From positions 1-64,000 of the forward strand of contig URGC01000001.1 in NCBI GenBank assembly GCA_900547255.1: 64,000 bases of DNA. The letters are read 5' to 3'. The translations under genes and the position numbers were made by a program. Numbering within the stretch: the stretch's first letter is position 1; each line of letters begins with the position of its first letter. Positions 44,664-52,932 of this stretch are shown here, piece by piece. Under the pieces are notes generated by a model that made no database searches, was not told where the DNA came from, and saw only the letters and a program-made list of their open reading frames with translations. The stretch is from an uncultured Eubacterium sp. (GTDB lineage: Bacteria; Bacillota; Clostridia; Lachnospirales; Lachnospiraceae).

Positions 44664-44762
44664 ATAGCGGTTTGCGTTGTCAAGAGCGGTGAGATGTAAT
44701 ATAATGAAAATACTTTTATGACAGTAGATAATACATAGGTTAATTTGGAGGATAAGATTAGG

Positions 44763-45977
44763 ATGGAAGATTTGTATAAGGTACAGGGCAGCGTGCTGCT
44801 TAAGAAAGGGGAAGGAAGAACTATCAAGGCTGGCGGTATGTGGGTTTTTGATAATGAGATAGATAAAGTGGACGATGGGGTTTGTGATGGCGGACTTGTT
44901 GAGGTGCATGATTTTGATGGATATTTTATGGGGATTGGATTCATCAACAGAAAGTCTAAGATTACAGTGAGAATGTTATCAAGAAGAGAGCATAATGTTG
45001 ACAAGGCATTTATAGAGGCAAGAGTCAGGGCGGCAGTTGATTACAGATTAAAGACTGTTGATACTTCATCATGTAGAATGATATTCGGGGAGGCTGATTT
45101 CCTGCCGGGAATAGTTATAGATAAGTTCTCAGATGTTCTGGTTGTTGAATCGAATGCATTAGGAATAGACAGGCTTAAAATGGATATTATTGATGCATTG
45201 AAATCTTATCTTGCTGAAAATGGAATGCCAATAAGAGGCGTATATGAGCGAAGTGATGCAAAGGTGCGTCTGCTTGAGGGAATGGAGCGTATTAAAGGCT
45301 TTATTGGCGATGAATTTGATACTAAGATTCAGATAGAGGAGAATGGCGTTAAATATTATGTTGATGTTCAGGATGGACAAAAGACAGGATTTTTCCTTGA
45401 CCAGAAATATAACCGTCTGGCTGTACGCAAGCTGTGCAAGGATGCAAAGGTGCTTGACTGCTTCACACATACAGGCTCATTTGCACTTAATGCGGGCTAC
45501 GCAGGAGCTAAGAGCGTGTTGGGAGTAGATGCATCTATGCTTGCAGTTGAACAGGCGACAGAGAATGCAAAGCTTAACGGATTGTCAGACACTGTTAAGT
45601 TTAAATGTGTTGATGTATTTGAACTTTTACCAGAATTAGAGAAGCAGGGTGAAAAATTTGACGTAGTAATTCTTGACCCACCAGCATTTACTAAATCAAG
45701 AAGTTCAATCAAGAATGCGGTTAAGGGCTACAGAGAGATTAATCTTCGTGGAATGAAGCTTGTCAAGGACGGAGGTTTCCTTGCAACATGTTCGTGCTCA
45801 CATTTCATGGATCCAGAGCTGTTTACTAAGACAATTGGTGAGGCTGCCAAGAATGTACATAAACGCCTCCGTCAGATTGAATACCGCACACAGGCTCCAG
45901 ACCACCCAATCCTCTGGGATTCTAATGAGTCACTTTATCTGAAGTTTTATATTTTTCAGGTGGTTGAGGAGAAGTAG
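44763..45977 (+). CDS. Class I SAM-dependent 23S rRNA cytosine methyltransferase (RlmI-like)
   Basis: 404 residues. N-terminal PUA domain about 1-85 (KAGGMWVFDNEID), EEHD-type linker domain, then a Rossmann methyltransferase: LDCFTHTGSFALNAGYAGAK binds SAM, VVILDPPAFTKSR is the catalytic D-P-P motif, and FLATCSCSHFM holds a conserved Cys. This matches RlmI/YwbD, which makes m5C in 23S rRNA; the exact site is inferred. The start 44763 follows TTGGAGG by 11 nt. Confidence 0.88.
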   Translation: MEDLYKVQGSVLLKKGEGRTIKAGGMWVFDNEIDKVDDGVCDGGLVEVHDFDGYFMGIGFINRKSKITVRMLSRREHNVDKAFIEARVRAAVDYRLKTVDTSSCRMIFGEADFLPGIVIDKFSDVLVVESNALGIDRLKMDIIDALKSYLAENGMPIRGVYERSDAKVRLLEGMERIKGFIGDEFDTKIQIEENGVKYYVDVQDGQKTGFFLDQKYNRLAVRKLCKDAKVLDCFTHTGSFALNAGYAGAKSVLGVDASMLAVEQATENAKLNGLSDTVKFKCVDVFELLPELEKQGEKFDVVILDPPAFTKSRSSIKNAVKGYREINLRGMKLVKDGGFLATCSCSHFMDPELFTKTIGEAAKNVHKRLRQIEYRTQAPDHPILWDSNESLYLKFYIFQVVEEK

Positions 45978-46094
45978 GGCACTGAAGTATTGAAAAGTCC
46001 AGTGTTTATGGGAATTGGATTTTTTGTGTTTTAGATAGTGAGGTGTCCTGAAATTCAATAGGGGGGTGAAATTTGAATTTATAGAGGAAATTCG

Positions 46095-46172
46095 ATGATT
46101 AGAAAATATAGAGAAAGTGATTTGCCTGTTGTCAGAGGACATTTGCAAAAAAAATTAACAAAAAATGCTTAG
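46095..46172 (+). pseudogene. N-terminal remnant of a GNAT acetyltransferase
   Basis: A ribosome site (GAGGA) and ATG are followed by 25 codons starting MIRKYRESDLPVV, the usual opening of GNAT acetyltransferases, then unrelated A-rich sequence and TAG. It looks like a gene truncated after its first strand. It marks the start of the disturbed region at 46.0-47.2 kb. Confidence 0.45.
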
Positions 46173-46192
46173 ACTAAGGGGGAATAAAGCAT

Positions 46193-46827
46193 ATGGGATT
46201 ATTTGGATTTGGAAAAAAAAGGAAGTTGTTGTTACACCGGAAACATTTGAGAAGATAGTAGCACTGATTACAGATGATGCTTCCGTACAGGAGACAGCAT
46301 CCAGATATTTTATGAATACCGCTGCTTATTATGCAGAGAATGCAGAGGATTTGAAGGAATACAAGGTAGAAGAAACCGATACGTGTGAGCTTTCATGGAG
46401 AGCATTGATGAGTGTCCTGCTTGAAAATGGTATTACAGTACAGGTGGAGGACCTCGAATATCTGGAAGGCTTCCGGGAGTACATGGGAGATTTGGCAGCA
46501 AAGAAGAACCTGCCGTTTGATGAAGAGTGGTTTAGTGATGACATAATATATAATTCATTGAAAGACCCTGTGATGCGTGAGCCGGATTTGTTTTATGACA
46601 TATTCCCGGATTTTGATACGGAATCTCTGGTTGAGTGGCTTGAGAAGCTGGAAGAGGAATGGGGAGATACCAATTATGCAATTGCTTCCATGAAATACGA
46701 AACAAAGTGCTTAACCCGTCCGAGCATGATTATTATGTTTATTATGAAGTCTGATAAGATTCAGGAATTGAAGCGGTTGGCAAAATCGACCAATCATAAG
46801 GCCGGTGACGCACATGCCTGCTGGTAG
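46193..46827 (+). CDS. Unrecognised acidic protein with a -1 frameshift near its start
   Basis: A ribosome site (GGGGGA, 46178-46183) precedes ATG at 46193, which opens MGLFGFGKK and then runs into a stop. The long conserved-looking frame (EVVVTPETFEKIVALITDD onward, about 200 residues, many Glu/Asp) is in the -1 frame and has no ribosome site of its own. The two join at a run of eight A (46213-46220) where the zero frame reads GGA AAA AAA AGG, a proper slippery heptamer. So the protein either needs -1 frameshifting or transcript slippage, or is a one-base-disrupted gene. No domain or function recognised. Confidence 0.55.
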
Positions 46828-46893
46828 GCAAAACGAATAAGATAACAGAAATCAAACTTTTGAGCCATAGAGCTTGACGTTCAAAGGAAACAA

Positions 46894-47101
46894 TATGCAG
46901 ATATATTTCTCTGGTGCTTGCGGTGTTGTCAGGTTCTAGGTGATATGAGAAGTGTGTAATTGACGAAACTGGTCTCACAGGTTGTGGTTATGGCTTTGGA
47001 CATCGCAATGAGGCATTTGAAGCACATTCTAATGATAAAGATTCTTTTACACAAAAAAAGCAACAAAGAAAGTTGATTATGAAGGAAACAAAGAATGTTA
47101 T
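46894..47101 (+). pseudogene. Gene debris in a 330-bp gap
   Basis: The gap 46828-47157 has no intact gene. A short frame at 46894-46938 (MQIYFSGACGVV, preceded by AAAGGA) looks like a protein start cut by a stop. In another frame, GLTGCGYGFGHRNEAFEA and following residues (about 46960-47099) look like part of a second unknown protein. Both are probably decayed remnants. Confidence 0.35.
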
Positions 47102-47157
47102 TTTAAAACTCCGTACTTAAGATACTTCCAATAATCAAATTTTGGAGGATAAACCCT

Positions 47158-47349
47158 ATGAAATGCCTTATGTCTTGCGCCTATAATATGGATACCTGCT
47201 GTGTGGAACTGAAATTCAGCGACGGCAGTATGATTGACATTGACACCATCGCCGTGGAGAACGAGGTTGCCAAGAATATGTATCAAAGATCAGAACTGGA
47301 CTATCTGATTTATAATGACCCTGTTGGGTATCCCGCCTGTGCGAGCTAA
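47158..47349 (+). CDS. Small DUF6061-like protein, possibly shortened
   Basis: 63 residues: NMDTCCVELKFSDGSMIDIDTIAVENEVA and QRSELDYLIYNDP recall the small DUF6061 family found on clostridial mobile elements, whose members I recall as somewhat longer. The last residues (PACAS) are encoded by the left arm of a terminator, suggesting truncation. GGAGGA precedes ATG by 9 nt. Function unknown. Confidence 0.6.
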   Translation: MKCLMSCAYNMDTCCVELKFSDGSMIDIDTIAVENEVAKNMYQRSELDYLIYNDPVGYPACAS

Positions 47350-47374
47350 AAGCTGGTGCAGGCGGGATTTTTAT
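47331..47374 (+). terminator. Terminator after the small DUF6061-like gene
   Basis: Arms 47331-47339 and 47359-47367 (TCCCGCCTG/CAGGCGGGA), followed by TTTTTAT. Confidence 0.8.
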
Positions 47375-47375
47375 C

Positions 47376-47439
47376 TTAATGCGAATTTAATGCGGTTAAA
47401 CATACGCTAATGCCCATTTTATGCTTGATATGTGATAAT
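47376..47439 (+). promoter_or_regulatory. trkH promoter with paired 11-bp direct repeats (response-regulator sites)
   Basis: TTAATGCG at 47376 and again at 47387 are exactly 11 bp apart. CTAATGCC at 47407 and TTTATGCT at 47418 form a second, weaker pair with the same spacing. Pairs of direct repeats one helical turn apart are how OmpR/PhoB-family dimers bind. The second pair covers the -35 position of an extended -10 (TGTGATAAT, 47431-47439). The KdpE-like regulator encoded downstream is the obvious candidate. Confidence 0.6.
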
Positions 47440-47473
47440 AGAATCAAGAAAGCAAGCAAAGGAGGTGCTTGAC

Positions 47474-48802
47474 ATGAGGAAAGGGAAAATCCGTTTATCT
47501 TCGTCACAAATGATTATTCTTGGCTTTGCCGCTGTTATATTGTTGGGTGCTGTTTTGTTAATGCTCCCAATATCCAGTAAAACAGGTACTGTTACCCCAT
47601 TTTTAGATTGCTTATTTACATCAACATCCGCAGTATGTGTCACAGGATTAGTGGTCTTTGATACTGCTGCCCATTGGACAGTGTTCGGGCAAAGCGTGAT
47701 TCTTGTGCTGATTCAAATCGGCGGCATGGGTGTTATTACTGTGGCGGCAGCAATTACGATGGCTGCCGGAAAGAAAATATCCCTGATGCAGAGAAGCACC
47801 ATGCAGGATGCGATTTCCGCACCGCAGGTAGGTGGTATCGTTCGATTCACAGGATTTATTCTGAAAGGTATTGTGATTATCGAGGCTTTGGGCGCAGTCA
47901 TTATGGCTACTGTGTTTATCCGGGATTATGGCTTCGGAGAAGGACTCTGGATGGCAGTATTCCACTCTATCTCGGCCTTCTGCAATGCCGGTTTTGACAT
48001 CGTGGATGATGGTGTTCTGTTCAATTCCTTGATGGGATATGCCGCTGACCCTGTTATCAATCTGACAATTATGCTGTTGATCATCATTGGTGGACTTGGC
48101 TTTTTGACATGGAGAGATATATACACCAATGGCATCCATATAAAGCGATACCGTATGCAGAGTAAGGTCATTCTCGCTGTTACAGCGGGATTGATACTGG
48201 TTCCGTCGATCTATTTTTTCTTCATTGAATTTGCGCATCTGCCTTTTACCGAACGCTTATGGGGAGCCTTGTTCCAGGCGGTTACGCCGAGAACGGCAGG
48301 CTTCAACACAGCGGATTTGAATGCAATGAGCGAAACCGGGCAGATGCTTACATCACTGCTTATGATTATTGGTGGTGCGCCCGGTTCCACGGCTGGCGGC
48401 ATGAAAGTTACCACTTTTGCGGTAATGGTATCGGTTGCTGCGGCAGTCTTTCAGAGACGTCAGAATGGCCGTTTCTTTGGACGCCGCATCGATGATGAAA
48501 CCGTGAAAAATGCGGCGACGGTATTTCTTATGTATATTTCGCTATTCCTTATCGGCGGCATGGCAATCAGCAAGTTGGAAAATCTGCCAATTATGGCTTG
48601 CCTGTACGAAAGCGCATCAGCGGTTGGAACAGTCGGTCTGTCGCTGGGTATCACCCCGGAGCTTGGCACAGTCAGCAAGCTGATTTTGATTGCACAGATG
48701 TATATTGGCAGAGTTGGCGGTCTGACGCTGATCTTCGCAACACTACCTGCAACTAAAAACACATTATCAAGGCTTCCTGTCGAGAAGATCTCGGTAGGCT
48801 AA
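47474..48802 (+). CDS. TrkH/KtrB-family potassium transporter, membrane subunit
   Basis: 442 residues with the four-fold M1-P-M2 pattern. Filter-like loops: TSTSAVCVTGL (first), HSISAFCNAGFD (second), AVTPRTAGFNTAD (third) and ESASAVGTVGLSLG (fourth). It forms the K+ path, driven by Na+ or H+. GGAGGTG precedes ATG 47474 by 8 nt. It heads an operon with trkA, an unknown gene and a KdpDE pair, all with third-position G/C higher than the core genes around them. Confidence 0.92.
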   Translation: MRKGKIRLSSSQMIILGFAAVILLGAVLLMLPISSKTGTVTPFLDCLFTSTSAVCVTGLVVFDTAAHWTVFGQSVILVLIQIGGMGVITVAAAITMAAGKKISLMQRSTMQDAISAPQVGGIVRFTGFILKGIVIIEALGAVIMATVFIRDYGFGEGLWMAVFHSISAFCNAGFDIVDDGVLFNSLMGYAADPVINLTIMLLIIIGGLGFLTWRDIYTNGIHIKRYRMQSKVILAVTAGLILVPSIYFFFIEFAHLPFTERLWGALFQAVTPRTAGFNTADLNAMSETGQMLTSLLMIIGGAPGSTAGGMKVTTFAVMVSVAAAVFQRRQNGRFFGRRIDDETVKNAATVFLMYISLFLIGGMAISKLENLPIMACLYESASAVGTVGLSLGITPELGTVSKLILIAQMYIGRVGGLTLIFATLPATKNTLSRLPVEKISVG

Positions 48803-48821
48803 ACGCAAGGAGGTATCTGCT

Positions 48822-49469
48822 ATGAAATCGATATTATTAATTGGACTTGGACGATTTGGAAAATTTATCGCCATGAAGCTGCACTCAATGGGCCACCAGG
48901 TTATGGCCGTAGACACGAACGAAGAACGGGTAAACAATGTACTTCCCTATGTTACCAATGCGCAGATTGGGGACAGCACAAATGAGGAATTTCTCGCTTC
49001 TTTGGGCATCAGCAACTATGACTCCTGCATTGTTGCGATTGGTGACAACTTCCAAAATTCATTGGAAACAGCTTATCTTTTGAAGGAGCTGGGAGCAAAA
49101 AAAGTCATCGCCCGTGCGTCCCGTGAAATACAGGAAAAATTTCTGCTTCGCAATGGTGCGGATGAAGTGGTGTACCCCGAAAAGCAGTTGGCAGCATGGA
49201 CAGCGATCCGTTGCTCCTCTGAGCATATCCTGGAGTACATTGAGCTGGATGACGAATATTCCATCTTTGAATTGGAAATCCCGGCTGATTGGAAAGGAAA
49301 GACCATTCTCCAGTTGGATATTCGGAAAAAATACGGAATCAATATCCTCGGCATCCGTGAAAATGGAAAGCTGAATATGAGTATTACACCGGATATCGTA
49401 CTCGGATGCAATAAATCAATTCTTGTGTTGGGGCATGAAAAAGCCATTCACAAGTGTTTCCGTATCTAA
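48822..49469 (+). CDS. TrkA/KtrA-family potassium channel regulatory subunit
   Basis: 215 residues. The RCK_N Rossmann domain starts ILLIGLGRFGKFIAMKL with the acidic end AVDTNEERV; IGDSTNEEFLASLGI and VIARASREIQEKFLLRNGADEVVYPE follow. RCK_C about 135-215. It binds nucleotide and gates the TrkH/KtrB subunit. AAGGAGG precedes ATG, 19 nt after trkH. Confidence 0.93.
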   Translation: MKSILLIGLGRFGKFIAMKLHSMGHQVMAVDTNEERVNNVLPYVTNAQIGDSTNEEFLASLGISNYDSCIVAIGDNFQNSLETAYLLKELGAKKVIARASREIQEKFLLRNGADEVVYPEKQLAAWTAIRCSSEHILEYIELDDEYSIFELEIPADWKGKTILQLDIRKKYGINILGIRENGKLNMSITPDIVLGCNKSILVLGHEKAIHKCFRI

Positions 49470-49511
49470 CATATCGGACTTTTATCGTTCTTGGCAGAGG
49501 AGGTGTTTGCG

Positions 49512-50045
49512 ATGAAAGATCTGTTCTTAATTCTAATCCTGTTAGCCACATTTGCATTTGGCTACTATGTTGTAGCAAAATTCGAGGACTTCATCGATGA
49601 AAACCAACGACGGGTTGCAGATGGAAACCGAAATGGTCGCTGCCACATACATATTGCATCAGAAAATCCGATATTGTTTAATTCCGTTGCATCTGCGTTG
49701 GAAAACTGTTCAGAAGCAGCTCCCTATATTGAGTTTTTCCTCAGCTGCGGTAAAAGAAAATACCTCTTGGATAAGCTTTTGAACGAGAAAATTGATATTC
49801 TTCTTTTATCGGAGGAATGTTCTGAACAATTAGAGCCGCAATACGCTTATGCCTTGATTCCGTGTGAGGAAAAGGAAGGATATACAACTTCGCTTGGGCT
49901 TTCAGTTGAAAATCTGGATAAGGAAAAATGGATTCGTGTTGTCTGGAAAAAGAGTCTGAAATCCAAAAACCGTGACCGTGTAATTGCGGCATTGGAAATG
50001 GAACACTACAGACTTAAATGTGGCTATGCCGATTATCTGGATTAA
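49512..50045 (+). CDS. Unknown membrane-anchored protein of the potassium operon
   Basis: 177 residues. One membrane helix at the N-terminus (LFLILILLATFAFGYYVVA), then a soluble part facing the cytoplasm or outside. HIHIASENPILFNSVASALEN and IDILLLSEECSEQL suggest an alpha/beta domain like a binding-protein or receiver half, but no family is recognised. The position between TrkA and KdpD suggests a role in K+ sensing or transport. GAGGAGGTG precedes ATG 49512. Confidence 0.7.
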   Translation: MKDLFLILILLATFAFGYYVVAKFEDFIDENQRRVADGNRNGRCHIHIASENPILFNSVASALENCSEAAPYIEFFLSCGKRKYLLDKLLNEKIDILLLSEECSEQLEPQYAYALIPCEEKEGYTTSLGLSVENLDKEKWIRVVWKKSLKSKNRDRVIAALEMEHYRLKCGYADYLD

Positions 50046-50113
50046 ATGTTTACATCTCTCGGTAGAAAAAACGGCTCTGATATGATAAAATTATTTAATC
50101 GGAGGTGAGGATC

Positions 50114-52084
50114 ATGAACAAACAGAATAACATGAACAGCAAGCAGGATCATATCCTCGCATGTCTGTCATCCGCTCCGTCCAATGCAAAAATCATTCGT
50201 ACCGCCGCAAGAATGGCAAAGGCCTTTGGCAGCCAGTTTACTGCACTATTCGTGGAAACACCGGATTTTGCTGTGGCTACCGACGAAAACAAAAGGCGAT
50301 TAGAGGAAAACCGCAAGCTGGCTGAACAGCTTGGGGCAAATATCGAAACGGTATACGGTGAAGATATTCCGTACCAGATTGCTGAGTTTGCCAGCATCTC
50401 CGGTATCACACGAATCGTTTTGGGACAAAGCTCCGTTACCCGAAAGCATCTGTTTGGAAAGCCGACACTGACGCAGCTTCTGCTGTCCTATGTGCCGGAT
50501 ATCGATATTCATATTATTCCGGACAAAGCAGCGGATACGACCTATCATCCCAAAAAGGCAAGGGAATTCCATCACGAACGAATCGTGAAAAACACCATAA
50601 AGAGCGCTCTGATTCTGTTTGCGGCAACATTGCTCAGCTTGCTGTTTCACAAGATCGGCTTTACCGATGCAAACATTATCATGGTGTATATTCTTGGTGT
50701 GTTGCTGACATCGGTTGCGACTTCCCATCAGATATACAGTCTGATTTCCTCCATAGCCAGCGTCTTTATCTTTAATTTCCTGTTTACAGTACCCCAGTTC
50801 TCGCTGACGGCTTACGGCACCGGTTATCCGGTGACCTTCGTCGTAATGTTTTTAACGGCGTACATTACAGGCACATTGGCCATTCGATATAAAGAGCAGG
50901 CACGGCAATCGGAGAAAATTGCCAAACGCACAAAGATCCTCTTTGATACGGATCAGCTTTTGTCCAGGGCGGAAAACAAAGCTGCCATTCTGCAAACCGC
51001 CGGACAGCAGATCAATAAGCTACTTGGGCGAAATATCATTATTTTTGACCATGAAAATGGGCAATTATCTGAACCGATGCTGTTTCCATTGCAGGGACAG
51101 CGGTTTTATGATGAGGAAGCAGAACTGGAATCGGCAAACTGGGTTCTTCAGAACAATCACAGTGCCGGGGCTACCACGGAGCGATTCCCGGATGCACAGT
51201 ATCTGTATCTTGCCATTCGTGTCAATAAGCGTGTATATGGTGTCGTGGGCATTGATTCCATGGCAGGGGCTTTGGATGCATCGGAGCATAGCATCCTGTT
51301 GTCCATTCTTGGTGAAGTGGCGCTGGCCTTGGAAAACGAGAAAAACGCCAGAGAAAAAGAAGCTGCGGCAGTTCTGGCAGAGAGTGAACAGCTTAGAGCC
51401 AATCTGCTGCGAACCATTTCCCACGACTTACGTACTCCGCTGACAACCATTTCCGGCAATGCCGGCAATCTTCTACACAACAGCCACAGCTTTGACGAAG
51501 AAACCAAACAGCAGATTTATGGGGATATTTATGATGACGCCATGTGGCTGACCAATCTGGTGGAAAACCTTCTCTATTCCACCCGCATTGAGGAAGGCCG
51601 CATGGTGCTGAAAACTTCTCCGGAGTTAGTTTCTGAAATCATTGAAGAAGCGATGCAGCACATTCGTCCCAAGGCCAAAACCCATTCCGTCACCGTTGTT
51701 TGCGAGGATGATTTCCTGCTGGTGGAGGCAGATGCGAAGCTGATCGTGCAGGTCATCATCAATCTTGTGGACAATGCGTTAAAATATACTCCTGCCGGTG
51801 CTTCTATTTCTATAAACGCAGAACGCAAAGAAAGCGTGGCAGAAATAAACATCACTGATAACGGGAATGGAATCAGTGATGCTGAAAAAGAAAAAATCTT
51901 TGATAAATTCTATTGCGGCGAACATAAAATAGCGGATAATCGCCGCAGCCTCGGGTTGGGACTTTATCTATGTAAGACTATTGTCGAAGCACACGGAGGA
52001 ACCATCTGTGTCACAGATAAACAGCCCCATGGTGCTGTTTTCACCTTTACCCTTCCGCTGGAGGAGGTTACTTACCATGAGTAA
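50114..52084 (+). CDS. KdpD-like sensor histidine kinase lacking the N-terminal KdpD domain
   Basis: 656 residues. Residues about 10-140 form a universal-stress-protein-like domain (ILACLSSAPSNAKIIRTAA, later IVLGQSSVTR). About 165-265 is the four-helix DUF4118 membrane domain; about 290-420 a GAF-like domain; then HisKA with the phospho-His in TISHDLRTPLTT and a HATPase_c domain (NLVDNALKYTP, DNGNGISD, LGLGLYLCKTIVEAHGG). The ~230-residue ATP-binding KdpD sensor domain of E. coli KdpD is missing. No kdpFABC is present, so it probably controls the TrkH-TrkA system. The start 50114 is 8 nt after GGAGG. Confidence 0.9.
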   Translation: MNKQNNMNSKQDHILACLSSAPSNAKIIRTAARMAKAFGSQFTALFVETPDFAVATDENKRRLEENRKLAEQLGANIETVYGEDIPYQIAEFASISGITRIVLGQSSVTRKHLFGKPTLTQLLLSYVPDIDIHIIPDKAADTTYHPKKAREFHHERIVKNTIKSALILFAATLLSLLFHKIGFTDANIIMVYILGVLLTSVATSHQIYSLISSIASVFIFNFLFTVPQFSLTAYGTGYPVTFVVMFLTAYITGTLAIRYKEQARQSEKIAKRTKILFDTDQLLSRAENKAAILQTAGQQINKLLGRNIIIFDHENGQLSEPMLFPLQGQRFYDEEAELESANWVLQNNHSAGATTERFPDAQYLYLAIRVNKRVYGVVGIDSMAGALDASEHSILLSILGEVALALENEKNAREKEAAAVLAESEQLRANLLRTISHDLRTPLTTISGNAGNLLHNSHSFDEETKQQIYGDIYDDAMWLTNLVENLLYSTRIEEGRMVLKTSPELVSEIIEEAMQHIRPKAKTHSVTVVCEDDFLLVEADAKLIVQVIINLVDNALKYTPAGASISINAERKESVAEINITDNGNGISDAEKEKIFDKFYCGEHKIADNRRSLGLGLYLCKTIVEAHGGTICVTDKQPHGAVFTFTLPLEEVTYHE

Positions 52085-52778
52085 ATTTCAAATATTGGTG
52101 GTTGAGGATGACGCACCTGTGCGAAATCTGATCACCACCACACTAAAAGCCAATGACTATCGATTTATCACAGCCGGAAGCGGCGAAGGGGCTGTGGCGG
52201 AAGCAGCATCCCACAATCCTGATATTGTTTTGCTGGACTTGGGGCTGCCGGATATTGACGGCGTAGAAGTGATCCGCCGTATTAGAAGCTGGTCCAATAT
52301 GCCGATTATTGTCATCAGCGCACGAGCCGAAGATAGCGATAAGATTGAAGCACTGGATGCCGGTGCGGACGACTATCTGACAAAACCATTTTCCGTAGAG
52401 GAGCTGCTGGCTCGTCTGCGAGTGACCCAGCGCCGTCTTGCTTTGATGAAAAATACCAATAATGAGCAGGCATTCTATCAAAATGGGCTGCTCCGCATTG
52501 ACTATTCCCTGGGCTGCGCTTATCTGGGCGGCGATGAGTTGTCTCTGACCGCTATGGAATATAAGCTGCTTTGCCTGTTTGCACGAAACACTGGCAGAGT
52601 GCTTACACACAAATACATCCTGCAAAATGTATGGGGCAGCAGTTGGGAAAACGATATTGGAACGCTGCGTGTATTTATGGCAACGCTGCGTAAAAAGCTG
52701 GAGAAGGCACCCGGCTCTCCACAATACATCCAGACGCATATTGGGGTAGGCTATCGGATGCAGAAAACCGATGAATAA
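52077..52778 (+). CDS. KdpE-like response regulator (OmpR/PhoB family)
   Basis: 233 residues. Receiver domain about 1-120: acidic pair VVEDDA, phospho-Asp in IVLLDLGLPDIDG, Thr/Ser and Lys in VISAR and YLTKPFS. Winged-helix DNA-binding domain about 135-233 (LTAMEYKLLCLFARNTGRVLTHKYIL, ending VGYRMQ). It overlaps kdpD by 8 nt. Paired 11-bp repeats upstream of trkH are likely target sites. Confidence 0.93.
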   Translation: MSKFQILVVEDDAPVRNLITTTLKANDYRFITAGSGEGAVAEAASHNPDIVLLDLGLPDIDGVEVIRRIRSWSNMPIIVISARAEDSDKIEALDAGADDYLTKPFSVEELLARLRVTQRRLALMKNTNNEQAFYQNGLLRIDYSLGCAYLGGDELSLTAMEYKLLCLFARNTGRVLTHKYILQNVWGSSWENDIGTLRVFMATLRKKLEKAPGSPQYIQTHIGVGYRMQKTDE

Positions 52779-52932
52779 TGATGGCACACTCAATGAGAAT
52801 TTCACAGAAGAAATGGCTCGTTCATACATGAGAGACCTTCTCCCTGGGCATTATTATTTAATTGTAATCTCCTCCACAGCACTTATATTGCTGAGTGTTG
52901 GAACACGGTATAAAGATACGTTATCTTCATAA
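52771..52932 (+). CDS. Possible truncated ORF at the island's right edge
   Basis: A frame starting at 52771 inside the end of the response-regulator gene encodes NNDGTLNENFTEEMARSYMRD and then runs through the 3' end of the convergent DUF5050 gene. The first ~27 residues could be the start of an island gene cut at the junction near 52850. No ribosome site is evident and it may be meaningless. Confidence 0.2.
   Translation: MNNDGTLNENFTEEMARSYMRDLLPGHYYLIVISSTALILLSVGTRYKDTLSS

Noticed and set aside
47984..48238. Leftward and alternate frames over trkH
   Set aside because: Several sizeable frames exist opposite trkH because of its G/C-rich third positions; none has a start signal or family match.
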